From Plebeiibacterium marinum (GTDB lineage Bacteria; Bacteroidota; Bacteroidia; Bacteroidales; Marinilabiliaceae), in the NCBI RefSeq assembly GCF_026013615.1, contig NZ_JAPDPI010000026.1, positions 1-64,000 of the forward strand: a DNA stretch of 64,000 bases, in the 5' to 3' direction. The stretch's first letter is position 1. Each line of letters starts with the position of its first letter. Below, piece by piece: positions 17,635-27,002 of the stretch. The notes beneath the pieces are model-generated. The model saw only the letters and a program-made list of their open reading frames with translations. It made no database searches and was not told the DNA's origin. A program made the position numbers and the translations under genes.

Positions 17635-18831
17635 TTAACGCTTTTCTATTTTTACAGATCCCACCTCTTTTAACGGAACTTCTGATGATATTACGATTTC
17701 ATCCCCTTCTTTAAGCCCCTCTTTAACCTCAATAAACTCATCGGTAATCAAACCCAATGTAACTTCCTTACGAACGGCACTGTCACCGCTAACCAATAAG
17801 GCTTTCTGATTCTTCTTATTATTAAACAAAGAACCCCGTTTTATCCTCAACACATCATACCTTGCTCTTTTAACAACTTCAAGGTTAACCTTTTGATTTG
17901 GGATTAACTTTGGATGGTCACTTTCTGTTAAGCAAATCGTAAAACCTAAGTTATTATTCTCCAACTGAGGATTAACGCTGGCTACCCTTCCCTCCAGACG
18001 GTTTTTATCGACCAAAACATAAGCCCTTCGACCAGTTTTTATAAGATTTTTAAACTTACTATCGATAGAAGCCCTGATTTTAAGCCGCGACAGATCGGAC
18101 ATGGTAACAAGCAACTTTTCTCCCTGGATTTTTTCACCCTCTTTAGCGTTTACCGAAAGGACAATCCCATCCGAAGGGGCTTTAACCTCCATTAATCCGA
18201 GTAACTCTTTCTGATTACCAAGCTCCTTTTGCTGCATTTCAATTTGCAGCAACAATCCTTTTTCATCAGCAGCCAACTGTGCAATCCTGATAGAGTTTTT
18301 TTCCCGAACCAACTTTAAGTCCTTTTCTGCCAAAACCAGCTCTTGCTTGGTCTTATCATATTTGGCCTGTGAAATACCCCCTACTTCCAACAATTGTTTT
18401 TGATCGGCAAGGGTAGATTTTATAGAGGCAATTTTTAACTTTTTAGTTTCTTCATTATAAGCCAGATCAGCCCTGGTGCTTCTGGCATTCAACCTGTTCT
18501 TTTCCAGATTATTTTCTTTTACAGCCAATTGATCGTTAAGCTGTTCTATTTTGGCCTCAATAGATTTAGTATCCAGTTTTACGATTACATCACCTTCTTT
18601 TACCGGATGGCCGGGTTCCTTTACAATTTTTGCTACGATACTCGCGGCAGGACTTAGCAAGAGCACTTCATTGGCCGGGATTACATACCCCTCTGTTGGA
18701 ACAAATGTTTCAATATTGCCCACATCAATTTTGTAGGTCTCAAATTTCCCCGTTATCAATTCCGATTGCTTCGATTGGCAACCTAACGCTATCGTTATCA
18801 ATACAATTACCCAAATATTTTTTTGCATCAT
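17635..18831 (-). CDS. HlyD/RND-type periplasmic adaptor lipoprotein
   Basis: A 398-residue membrane fusion protein linking an inner-membrane pump to TolC. I place the start at MMQKNIWV (18831), which gives a lipoprotein signal (LITIALGCQS) rather than a 19-residue leading extension. The mature part has a barrel-sandwich lipoyl half (VKEGDVIVKLDTKSIEAKIE), a long coiled coil (about 85-205), the second lipoyl half (APSDGIVLSVNAKEGEKI) and a C-terminal beta domain. It is the first gene of the pair with TolC. The tandem repeat array lies directly upstream, so its promoter must lie in or just before the array's left edge. Confidence 0.9.
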   Translation of the reverse strand: MMQKNIWVIVLITIALGCQSKQSELITGKFETYKIDVGNIETFVPTEGYVIPANEVLLLSPAASIVAKIVKEPGHPVKEGDVIVKLDTKSIEAKIEQLNDQLAVKENNLEKNRLNARSTRADLAYNEETKKLKIASIKSTLADQKQLLEVGGISQAKYDKTKQELVLAEKDLKLVREKNSIRIAQLAADEKGLLLQIEMQQKELGNQKELLGLMEVKAPSDGIVLSVNAKEGEKIQGEKLLVTMSDLSRLKIRASIDSKFKNLIKTGRRAYVLVDKNRLEGRVASVNPQLENNNLGFTICLTESDHPKLIPNQKVNLEVVKRARYDVLRIKRGSLFNNKKNQKALLVSGDSAVRKEVTLGLITDEFIEVKEGLKEGDEIVISSEVPLKEVGSVKIEKR

Positions 18832-18957
18832 ATAGTCCTTTGTAATTTTTATTGCAAAACAGCCATAAAAATATACAATATCCCCCAAAAAGTAAGGGTT
18901 AACATTTACAAATATGATTTTTAGCAGATATTACACAGACAATTTGCCTGATTAATA

Positions 18958-20226
18958 CGGATCCGGGAAAATGCTGCTCCTGAGCAAAAATGCTGTAGTA
19001 GCAAGCAATCAGGCTAAAGCGAAGCGTCCTAAAGGCGCAGCCGTTCTATCAGCTAATGGCTAAATTATATGGATCCGATCTTATTTACAGGGCGCTTATA
19101 AAGAACGGATCCGGGAAAATGCCGCTCCTGAGCAAAAGATGCTGTAGTAGCAAGCATTCAAGCTAAAGCGTAGCGTCCTAAAGGCGTAGCTGTCCTATCA
19201 GCTAATGGCTAAATTATACGGATCCGATCTTAATTTCAAGGTGCTTATAAAGATCGGATACGGGAAATACTGCTCCTGAGCAAAAATGCTGTAGTAGCAA
19301 GCAAGCAGGCTAAAGCGCAGCGTCCTATAGGCGTAGCCGTCCTATCAGCTAATGACTATTATACGGATCTGATCTTAATTTCAAGGTGCTTATAAAGATC
19401 TGATCCGGGAAAATGCTGTTCCTGTACAAAAATGCTGTAGTAGCAAGCAATCAAGCTAAAGCGAAGCGTCCTAAAGGCGTAACCGTCCTATCTGCTTATA
19501 GCTAAATTATACGGATCCGATCTTTTTTACAAATCGCTTACAAAGATCTGATCCGGGAAAATGCTGTAGTAGCAAGCAATCAGGCTAAAGCGAAGCGTCC
19601 TAAAGGCATAGCCGTCCTATCAGCTATTGGCTAAATTATATGGATCCGATCTTATTTACAGGGCGCTTATAAAGAACGGATCCGGGGAAATACTGCTTCT
19701 TAGCAAAAATGCTGTAGTAGCAAGCAATCAGGCTAAAGCGAAGCGTCCTATAGGCGTAGCCGTTCTATCAGCTAATGGCTAAATTATACGGATCAGATCT
19801 TATTTACAAGGCGCTTATAAAGATCGGATCCGGGGAAATGCTGCTCCTGAGCAAAAATGCTGTAGTAACAAGTTATCAAGCTAAAGCGAAGCGTCCTAAA
19901 GGCATAGTCGTCCTATCTGCTTATAGCTAAATTATACGGATTCGATCTTATTTACAAGGCGCTTATAAAGATCTGATCCGGGAAAATGCTGCTCCTGAGC
20001 AAAATGTGTATTAGTAGCAAGCAATCAAGCTAAAGCGAAGCGTCCTAAAGGCGTAGCCGTTCTATCTGCTAATGGCTAAATTATATGGATCCGATCTTAT
20101 TTACAGGGCGCTTATAAAGAACGGATCCGGGAAAATGCTGCTCCTGAGCAAAAATGCTGTAGTAGCAAGCAATCAAGCTAAAGCGAAGCGTCCTAAAGGC
20201 GCAGCCGTCCTATCAGCTAATAGCTA
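18958..20226 (+). repeat. Tandem array of nine hairpin-bearing units of about 148 bp
   Basis: Nine units begin (at the right stem arm) near 18958, 19106, 19255, 19400, 19548, 19677, 19825, 19973 and 20122. Spacing is 145-149 bases except one 129-base interval, where unit 5 lacks about 19 bases. Each junction carries CGGATCCGATCTT, an 18-20-base spacer, then AAGA(A/T)CGGATCCG, an inverted repeat. The body of each unit has ATGCTGTAGTAGCAAGC, GCGTCCTAAAGGCGTAGC and CAGCTAATGGCTA. Unit 1 lacks the left stem arm. The array fills the 1.4-kb gap between the adaptor and acyl-CoA synthetase genes and ends five bases from the latter's stop codon. Confidence 0.95.
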
Positions 20227-20231
20227 TTTCT

Positions 20232-22292
20232 CTATTTCCAACCATGCGCCACCCTGATCCTGGCATCCACAGCAATAATCGTATCCCGGTTCCCCATCAA
20301 GGGATTTATATCTATCTCTTTTATTTCAGGGGTATACGTCAGCATATTGGAAAATTTCACAATAACATCAACAAATCCATCAATTGAAACGCCATCTACT
20401 CCTCTGACTCCTTTTAAAATATCATACCCTTTTAATGCTTTAATCATACCCAATGCTTCCTGTTTGCACAAAGGAGCCAAACCAGAACTAACATCTCCCA
20501 TTACTTCAACAAAAATACCCCCCAAGCCACACAATACCACATGTCCAAAGCCCTCTTCGTATTTTGCACCCAAAAACAGCTCTATTCCCGAAACCATAGG
20601 TTGAATCAACACTCCTTGCGCTCCCTGGATATCCATTAAACGTTGATACTCCTTTGTTAGCCTATCCATATTATCAATATCCAACACAACACCGCCCACA
20701 TCTGATTTATGTACCGGGCCAACCACCTTTATCACAACAGGAAAGCCTATTTTATTTGCTACATTTTCAAGTTCATCTTCCTGAGTAACCACAACCTCTT
20801 CCACAAAAGGGATACCGGCTAACGCCAGAACTTCACTTACTACCTCAGGAGCTAAATACCCATCCTTATTCTGAGCTACAATTCCTGCAATTGCATCTAC
20901 CACATCAATAGGATCAGTTTCAAACAAGTCCCTATGCCGGTTCTGAACTTTAATCAACGCCTCGGCAAACAACACTTCATCCGGAAAACAAACATTTCCT
21001 TTGGATACAAAGTATTCTATATCATTTTTCACATTGATAATTGAGGGCAATACCGGAAAAATTGGTTTAGAACCAATTTGCATCTTATGATGAAGCATTT
21101 CATAAACATCTTTTACAGGAACAAGTCCAGGACTTCCAAAAATAACCACCATACCATCTATCTCATCAAAATCATTTTCGCAAGCATCAATTATATGTCC
21201 CAGTTGCTCCGCATTGCCTGTAGCTAAAAAATCAATAGGGTTGGCCACACTCGACCCATCATAAAGTTTTTCTTTTAAAGCCGATGCTTTCTCCCCTTTT
21301 AATGTTGGAATGTTAAACCCTCCACCCGAAAGGGCATCCGTTAGCATTACTGCTGGACCACCAGCATGGGTAACAATGGCCAGTTTTTTACCTTCCAACT
21401 CTTTACACATAAAAACTGCTGCCACCGTAGCCAACTCCCCCCTGCCATAGCAGCGGACTATCCCTGCCTTTTTAAACAAAGCATCTACTGCCACATCCGG
21501 GTTGGCTATTGCCCCGGTATGACTCGATGCAGCCCTGCTACCCTCATCCGAGGAACCCGCTTTTATTGCCGCAATCCTACATCCTTTCTTATTTAACGAT
21601 CTGGCATGCTTTAGCAGTTTTGCGGCATCTTTTATACTCTCCATATACAAGAGCTTGATACGGGAGCTCCTCTCATAATCAAAAGTTTCATCAAGGTATT
21701 CCAAAATATCTTCCACCCCAATTTGCGCACTGTTACCAACCGAATAAACACTATTAAACTTTAGTCCTAAAGGCATCCCCGCTTCTAAAATAAAAACTGC
21801 GGTAGCCCCTGAGGCTGAAATGAAATCAGCTCCCTCATCCTGCAAATCCGGGATCGGTGCTGTAAATACACTATGGTGAACACTATTCATCATCCCAATA
21901 CAATTTGGGCCAATCAAACATCCCCCAACCGAATTGATAACATCCACAATCTCTTGCTCCACCCTGGCGCCTTCTTCACTTTCCTCTCCAAAGCCTGCCG
22001 AAATAATAATAAATGCCTTTGTGCCTTTCTGTATGGCAAGGGTTTTAACTGCACCCAAACAAAATTTTGCAGCAACAGCCAACACTGCTAAATCAACCTT
22101 AGCCGGTATGTCTTCAACACATGAAAAGGTTTTCTGCCCCTGAACATCTGGCGACTTTAAGTTGGTAACATAAATCGCGCCCTTAAAACTTGCTACAATA
22201 TTTTGGAGTATTTTACCTCCGGGCTTTGTCAGATCATCAGATCCTCCAATAACGGCAATGCTTTGGGGATTTAAAAGTTGATTGTTTATCAT
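20232..22292 (-). CDS. ADP-forming acyl-CoA (acetate-CoA) ligase
   Basis: A 686-residue single-chain NDP-forming acyl-CoA synthetase. The order is a CoA-binding Rossmann domain (1-130; SIAVIGGSDD, GPNCIGMMN), the succinyl-CoA-ligase-like domain with phospho-His258 in SSHTGAIA, and a C-terminal ATP-grasp domain (about 460-686; GFPVVIKVVGPVHKSDVGG). It interconverts acyl-CoA, ADP and phosphate with the free acid, CoA and ATP, and so yields ATP at the end of fermentation. The substrate, acetate or another acid, is not fixed. It is monocistronic and divergent from hydE. Confidence 0.92.
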   Translation of the reverse strand: MINNQLLNPQSIAVIGGSDDLTKPGGKILQNIVASFKGAIYVTNLKSPDVQGQKTFSCVEDIPAKVDLAVLAVAAKFCLGAVKTLAIQKGTKAFIIISAGFGEESEEGARVEQEIVDVINSVGGCLIGPNCIGMMNSVHHSVFTAPIPDLQDEGADFISASGATAVFILEAGMPLGLKFNSVYSVGNSAQIGVEDILEYLDETFDYERSSRIKLLYMESIKDAAKLLKHARSLNKKGCRIAAIKAGSSDEGSRAASSHTGAIANPDVAVDALFKKAGIVRCYGRGELATVAAVFMCKELEGKKLAIVTHAGGPAVMLTDALSGGGFNIPTLKGEKASALKEKLYDGSSVANPIDFLATGNAEQLGHIIDACENDFDEIDGMVVIFGSPGLVPVKDVYEMLHHKMQIGSKPIFPVLPSIINVKNDIEYFVSKGNVCFPDEVLFAEALIKVQNRHRDLFETDPIDVVDAIAGIVAQNKDGYLAPEVVSEVLALAGIPFVEEVVVTQEDELENVANKIGFPVVIKVVGPVHKSDVGGVVLDIDNMDRLTKEYQRLMDIQGAQGVLIQPMVSGIELFLGAKYEEGFGHVVLCGLGGIFVEVMGDVSSGLAPLCKQEALGMIKALKGYDILKGVRGVDGVSIDGFVDVIVKFSNMLTYTPEIKEIDINPLMGNRDTIIAVDARIRVAHGWK

Positions 22293-22384
22293 TTTTCAGA
22301 TTTTGATATTAAACAAACGGTATTACCAAAACTCATAAATTCATATAAAAAATACAATGAATAATATCAATTCTTAATTGTTAA

Positions 22385-22414
22385 TTGATAACTGTAAATA
22401 AAAAAGTATTTTTG
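22385..22414 (+). promoter_or_regulatory. Promoter of hydE
   Basis: TTG at 22385-22387, a 19-base spacer and TATTTTTG at 22407-22414 match the Bacteroidetes -33/-7 consensus (TTTG-N19-21-TAnnTTTG). The hydE ATG is 22 bases further on. Confidence 0.65.
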
Positions 22415-22436
22415 TACCTCAATTGATTTTAGCAAT

Positions 22437-23525
22437 ATGGCAAACGACATTCAAAACATAATCAACAAAACAGAACTTAATTTACAAGATTTGTCGCAAC
22501 TACTCAACCTGGAAGGAGAAGAGCAGAAACTTCTTTTTAGGAAAGCCGAAGAGGTTCAGCTTAAATACGTAGGCAACAAAGTATATTACAGGGGATTGAT
22601 CGAGTTTTCGAATGTATGCTCAAAAAACTGTTATTACTGTGGCATCAGAAAGGACAATAAAAATGTAGAACGATATAACATTAGTGATGATGACATTGTA
22701 AATGCAGCTGTTTTTGCCTGGAAAAACAGATATGCCTCTATTGTGATTCAGGGAGGAGAACGTAGCGACAACCATTTTGTAAACAGAATTGACCATCTGA
22801 TAAAAAGAATTAAAGAAGCTACTAACGCTGAAATTGGGATTACCTTAAGCCTTGGCGAACAAACCAAAGAAACATACCAAAAATGGTTTAACAGTGGTGC
22901 CCACCGATATCTGCTCAGAATTGAAAGTTCCACAAAAGAACTATATGAGCAGATTCATCCTAAAGATGAACTTCATCATTTTAACACCCGGTTAAATTGC
23001 CTGCATTTACTCAGAAAAATTGGCTACCAGACCGGAACTGGCGTAATGATTGGCCTGCCTGGTCAAACCTTTGATGATTTGGCAAGAGATCTGCTGTTTA
23101 TGAAAGAATTTGATATTGATATGTGTGGGATGGGCCCGTATATTGAACACAAGGATACCCCTTTATACAAAGAAAGGCACAAACTTTGGCATATCGGGAA
23201 ACGTTTTAATACCGCACTAAACATGATTGCTGTGTTAAGGATCCTGATGAAAGACATCAATATTGCTGCAGCAACGGCACTTCAGGCTATTGATCCCATG
23301 GGAAGAGAAAAAGCCCTAAAACATGGAGCAAATGTAATCATGCCCAACATTACCCCTACCTTAAACAGAAAAAATTATCAGTTATACGAAAATAAACCTT
23401 GTATTGATGAAGGCGCTGAAGATTGTGGCAATTGTATGAATATGAGGATTGAACTGGCCAACAGGGAAGTTGGGTTAGGACAATGGGGCGACTCAAAACA
23501 CTATTTTAACCGAACTAATCCATAA
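22437..23525 (+). CDS. hydE: [FeFe]-hydrogenase maturase HydE (radical SAM)
   Basis: A 362-residue radical SAM enzyme with cluster motif CSKNCYYC (Cys61, Cys65, Cys68) in the RGLIEFSNVCSKNCYYCGIR context of HydE, split here for length as RGLIEFSNV and CSKNCYYCGIR. A second Cys set near the end (Cys322, Cys330, Cys333; CX7CX2C) matches the auxiliary cluster of HydE. HydE works with HydG and HydF to build the diiron subcluster of the H-cluster. The other maturases and the hydrogenase are not in this window. A second possibility is the related HydE-like methylornithine synthase PylB, which is less likely given no pyl genes. Confidence 0.88.
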   Translation: MANDIQNIINKTELNLQDLSQLLNLEGEEQKLLFRKAEEVQLKYVGNKVYYRGLIEFSNVCSKNCYYCGIRKDNKNVERYNISDDDIVNAAVFAWKNRYASIVIQGGERSDNHFVNRIDHLIKRIKEATNAEIGITLSLGEQTKETYQKWFNSGAHRYLLRIESSTKELYEQIHPKDELHHFNTRLNCLHLLRKIGYQTGTGVMIGLPGQTFDDLARDLLFMKEFDIDMCGMGPYIEHKDTPLYKERHKLWHIGKRFNTALNMIAVLRILMKDINIAAATALQAIDPMGREKALKHGANVIMPNITPTLNRKNYQLYENKPCIDEGAEDCGNCMNMRIELANREVGLGQWGDSKHYFNRTNP

Positions 23526-23591
23526 TTTTGCACAACCAAAAACAATTTTTGTTGTTAATATCTCTACATTAGCATTGAATAGCGATAAAAT

Positions 23592-25130
23592 ATGAGAAAA
23601 CCGGAAAACCATATATTAGTAATTTTTGGAGCATCAGGAGATTTAACTCACAGAAAACTGATTCCAGCCATTTTTGATTTATATATTAAAGATACCCTTC
23701 CCGAAAAATTTGCCATTTTAGGGGTAGGCAGAACTTCCTTTACCGATGAAGAATTCAGAAAAAGAATGGGAGAAGGTATAGAAACCTTTGCTTCTATGGT
23801 TAAAGCAAGTTCCAATAAAGCAGAGAAATTAAAATCCTTTGTTAAAAAACTATACTACACTTCGTTAAATACAAAAAATGCAGAGGATTATAACGGTTTT
23901 AAATCAACCTTATTAAACCTTGATAAAGAAACTGGCACAGGTGAAAATTTCATCTTTTATCTGGCCACGCCTCCTAGTATGTATACTGTTATCCCGGAAA
24001 ACCTTGCTAAACAAGGACTAAATTCTGAAAACACAGGTTTTAAAAGACTTATTGTAGAAAAACCCTTTGGTTATGACTTGGAGAGTGCTCAAAAGCTAAA
24101 CAATCACCTGCTAAAGGATTATAAAGAAGATCAAATTTACAGGATAGACCATTACTTAGGTAAAGAAACTGTTCAAAACCTATTGGTAACCAGATTCTCC
24201 AATGGAATTTTTGAGCCTCTTTGGAACAGGAATTACGTAAGCCATGTGGAGATCACATCTGCAGAAAGCATTGGAGTTGGTTCCAGAGGGGGATATTATG
24301 AAGGCTCAGGGGCTTTAAGGGATATGCTTCAAAACCACCTGCTTTTATTGGCCAGCCTGGTTAGTATGGAACCACCTGCCATCATTGACTCAAACAGTAT
24401 CCGTAATGAAATAGTAAAAGTGCTTCAGTCAATCCGCCCCATAAAGGAGGATGAGGTTGACAAACATGTTATACGTGGTCAATACATGCCATCAACCATT
24501 AAAGGTGTAAAAGTAAAAGGCTACAGGGAAGAAACAGGTGTTAATCCTGAATCAAGAACTGAAACCTACGTAGCCATGAAGTTTTTTATTGATAATATGC
24601 GTTGGGCTGGCGTACCGTTCTTCATCAGAACCGGTAAGATGCTACCAACCCGAGTTACGGAGGTTGTTATTCACTTTAAGCAAACCCCTCATCATCTTTT
24701 TGCCGGCAATACAGCCATAACCAATAACCAGAATCAATTGGTTATCCGCATTCAACCGGATGAAGGTTTATTGCTAAAATTTGGCATGAAGGTACCCGGA
24801 TCAGGGTTTAACGTTCAAAATGTGAATATGGATTTCCACTATGCTGACCTGTCGGAAAAAGAACTACCCAGTGCCTATGAAAGATTATTGCACGATTGTA
24901 TGTTGGGAGATTCTACGCTTTACTCCAGAGGGGATGCTGTAGAAGCGGCCTGGAAATTTATTAAACCCATACAGGACGCCTGGGAAAAGGATCGCAACAT
25001 TAGTGTTCATGGCTATCCTGCCGGAACCTGGGGGCCGGATATTGCCGACAACCTTTTTGAAGACCCCCATCTGTCATGGAGGTATCCTTGTAAGAATCTG
25101 GCTAACGATGGCAATTATTGTGAATTGTAA
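23592..25130 (+). CDS. zwf: Glucose-6-phosphate 1-dehydrogenase
   Basis: A 512-residue enzyme oxidising glucose 6-phosphate to 6-phosphogluconolactone with NAD(P)+, the entry to the oxidative pentose phosphate pathway. Visible are the nucleotide-binding GASGDLTHRKL (14-24), the EKPFG motif and the active-site RIDHYLGKE. Length is normal for the family. The next gene, 62 bases on, encodes the following enzyme (Pgl), so they form an operon. The gnd gene, which often precedes zwf in Bacteroidetes, is not here; hydE is upstream instead. Confidence 0.97.
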   Translation: MRKPENHILVIFGASGDLTHRKLIPAIFDLYIKDTLPEKFAILGVGRTSFTDEEFRKRMGEGIETFASMVKASSNKAEKLKSFVKKLYYTSLNTKNAEDYNGFKSTLLNLDKETGTGENFIFYLATPPSMYTVIPENLAKQGLNSENTGFKRLIVEKPFGYDLESAQKLNNHLLKDYKEDQIYRIDHYLGKETVQNLLVTRFSNGIFEPLWNRNYVSHVEITSAESIGVGSRGGYYEGSGALRDMLQNHLLLLASLVSMEPPAIIDSNSIRNEIVKVLQSIRPIKEDEVDKHVIRGQYMPSTIKGVKVKGYREETGVNPESRTETYVAMKFFIDNMRWAGVPFFIRTGKMLPTRVTEVVIHFKQTPHHLFAGNTAITNNQNQLVIRIQPDEGLLLKFGMKVPGSGFNVQNVNMDFHYADLSEKELPSAYERLLHDCMLGDSTLYSRGDAVEAAWKFIKPIQDAWEKDRNISVHGYPAGTWGPDIADNLFEDPHLSWRYPCKNLANDGNYCEL

Positions 25131-25192
25131 TTGGTTACTGGCTCCTGGCACCTGGTTACAGGTTACTGGTTGGTGGTTTTAAACTATGAAAA

Positions 25193-25894
25193 ATGAAAGA
25201 CCTTAAGATATTTGACACAAAACAAAAATTAGCCGGGTACTTTGGTGATATACTTTTAAGCAGGCTAAGCACCAATAATAAATTTACCATTGCACTTTCA
25301 GGGGGTAGTACTCCTAAAGCTATATTTGATGTACTTGTATCTCAATATAAAGATAAAATTGACTGGAATAAAATTCACCTTTTTTGGGGGGATGAAAGGT
25401 GTGTTGGGCCTGACGATGCTGAGAGCAACTATAAAATGACTTACGACCATTTGATTAGCAAAGTACCTATTCCCCAAACAAACATCCATAGAATTAAAGG
25501 GGAAAATGAGATTGATGCAGAGGCAAAGGCTTACGAACAACATCTCAAACATACACTTCCCATAGTGAATGGAATACCTCAATTTGATATGGTACTTCTG
25601 GGCATGGGATCAGATGGGCATACAGCATCCATCTTTCCTCATCAAATCAATCTTTGGGACTCTGCTGATTTATGCGTTCCTGCATGGCACCCGGAGTCAG
25701 GACAGAGAAGGATTTCATTTACCGGTAAAACCATCAACAACGCCAAAGAGATTTTCTTTTTAATAACAGGCAAGGATAAGGCAGAAAAACTAAATGAAAT
25801 CATAAATAAAAAAGCAGGATATAAAAATTACCCTGCTTCATTGGTTGATTCTCCAGTATTTTTAATTGATAAGGATGCCGGAGCACTTTTGTAA
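25193..25894 (+). CDS. pgl: 6-phosphogluconolactonase
   Basis: A 233-residue hydrolase of the DevB/NagB-like fold that opens 6-phosphogluconolactone to 6-phosphogluconate. It shows LSGGSTPKAIFD near residue 35, the IHLFWGDERCV motif, and LLGMGSDGHTASIFP. It directly follows zwf on the same strand. A short word-repeat stretch (25130-25178) separates the two. A hairpin just after its stop codon ends the operon. Confidence 0.95.
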   Translation: MKDLKIFDTKQKLAGYFGDILLSRLSTNNKFTIALSGGSTPKAIFDVLVSQYKDKIDWNKIHLFWGDERCVGPDDAESNYKMTYDHLISKVPIPQTNIHRIKGENEIDAEAKAYEQHLKHTLPIVNGIPQFDMVLLGMGSDGHTASIFPHQINLWDSADLCVPAWHPESGQRRISFTGKTINNAKEIFFLITGKDKAEKLNEIINKKAGYKNYPASLVDSPVFLIDKDAGALL

Positions 25895-25895
25895 A

Positions 25896-25923
25896 GAGTT
25901 TGAAATACTATTTCAAACGACTC
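25896..25923. terminator. Bidirectional terminator between pgl and a convergent lipoprotein gene
   Basis: GAGTTTGAAAT (25896-25906) pairs with ATTTCAAACGACTC (25910-25923) with one bulge, around a 3-base loop. It lies between the pgl stop and overlaps the end of the convergent gene at 25908. Confidence 0.6.
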
Positions 25924-26723
25924 AATTGCGTTTTGGCAATTTTGATTTCCTTTTTAATTTTTGAAATTTCTTTTAAAACAAAGGAAATTTCATACCCATC
26001 GCTTATGGCTTCCTTATCAAATTTTTCCATAACAATATAATAGTACTTCTTACCTATATACTGAACCTTCAAGGGTTTATCTACATTTTGGGCAATAAAA
26101 TCAATAATTCCATTATCGGCATTGTCTTTATAGTTTACAACTTCCCAATAGGTGCCCCCATCTTCAAAATGCCGGTTATCAAATTCATCGTAAGGAATTT
26201 CTTCACTCACCACAGACTGGTCTTTGTGGTAAACCTTAATTTTTGAATGGTTAATATAATGGTCGCCCGAATATCGGCTTGATATATAAAAATTACCATC
26301 CATATCTAAATGAGCCCTAAGATAAGTCCGGTTAAAAGAGTTTTGAGGTTTTTGCCTTTTATGGATTAATATTTCCTTTTCACCGTATTCTTTGCTTACC
26401 CTAAAGTTTTTCATTAAAACTTCCAACTCTTTTTCTTTCTTAACCAATGCGCTGTCTAAAAAAGAGAGGCTACGCTCCTGTTCACTGATTTTAATTTTTC
26501 GGATCAGATCTTCTGCCCTGGCAACAAATTCTATTTCGGATGGAAAATCTATAGTTATGGAATCCAGTATTAACATGGCGTCATTGAAATGCCCTTGATC
26601 ATACAGGCCCGAAGCCCTGTCAAACTTTTCTCTGGCAATTTCTTCGGAAGTGGGACCGCAGCCCGACAATAAAACTATTGATAATGCAATAACTACGGTT
26701 GAAACTCTACTTTTTCGGATCAT
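25908..26723 (-). CDS. Hypothetical lipoprotein with TPR-like N-terminus
   Basis: A 271-residue lipoprotein: signal peptide to Cys22 (VVIALSIVLLSGCG), then a TPR-like helical pair (ARASGLYDQGHFNDAMLILD read from about 37), a coiled coil (about 85-110), and a mixed beta region that includes paired aromatic strands (KVQYIGKKYYYIVM). A second coiled coil ends the protein. I recognise no named family. It probably faces the periplasm from the inner or outer membrane. Confidence 0.6.
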   Translation of the reverse strand: MIRKSRVSTVVIALSIVLLSGCGPTSEEIAREKFDRASGLYDQGHFNDAMLILDSITIDFPSEIEFVARAEDLIRKIKISEQERSLSFLDSALVKKEKELEVLMKNFRVSKEYGEKEILIHKRQKPQNSFNRTYLRAHLDMDGNFYISSRYSGDHYINHSKIKVYHKDQSVVSEEIPYDEFDNRHFEDGGTYWEVVNYKDNADNGIIDFIAQNVDKPLKVQYIGKKYYYIVMEKFDKEAISDGYEISFVLKEISKIKKEIKIAKTQLSRLK

Positions 26724-26954
26724 TTAATATCATTTTTAGCAAAAATATTCATTTCTCCTTTATTTTATTGCAACAGATCATGAGAATTTTTATTACCAAT
26801 GTTTGCGATTCGTTTTTTTGACACCTTCCTCTCCCTAAATAAACCATGCTAATAAAAAACTTGTTTGCCATTTTCAATAATAAAAGCCCTTTCCTGAAAC
26901 CCTTTTGTGTGGTTAACATACGGCAAATCGGGTGAAAAACATCATTTCAAAAAA

Positions 26955-26979
26955 AAAGCCGGCAATAAATACCGGCTTT
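26955..26979 (-). terminator. Terminator of ssb
   Basis: AAAGCCGG (26955-26962) and CCGGCTTT (26972-26979) form a GC-rich stem with a 9-base loop. On the minus strand a T run follows. It starts 24 bases past the ssb stop codon. Confidence 0.8.
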
Positions 26980-27002
26980 AATCAATATTAAGATGGTTAA
27001 TC

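Noticed and set aside
19400-19560. Compensatory base changes in the array hairpins that would prove RNA structure.
   Set aside because: Several units have mismatched arms (for example CGGATCTGATCTT with AAGATCTGATCCG), so changes are not consistently compensated; a proper covariance test is needed.
18958-20226. The array as a CRISPR locus.
   Set aside because: Units are near-identical over their whole 148 bases, with no unique spacers and no cas genes nearby.
18958-20226. The array as an integron attC cassette array.
   Set aside because: No gene lies between units, and no integrase or GTTRRRY core site was seen.
20072-20257. A 61-codon open frame inside the last repeat unit (MAKLYGSDLIYRALIKNGSG start) that could be a small peptide gene repeated in each unit.
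   Set aside because: Single-base indels in units 2 and 3 break the frame, unit 5 lacks 19 bases, and the frame changes from unit to unit, so there is no sign of selection for a peptide.
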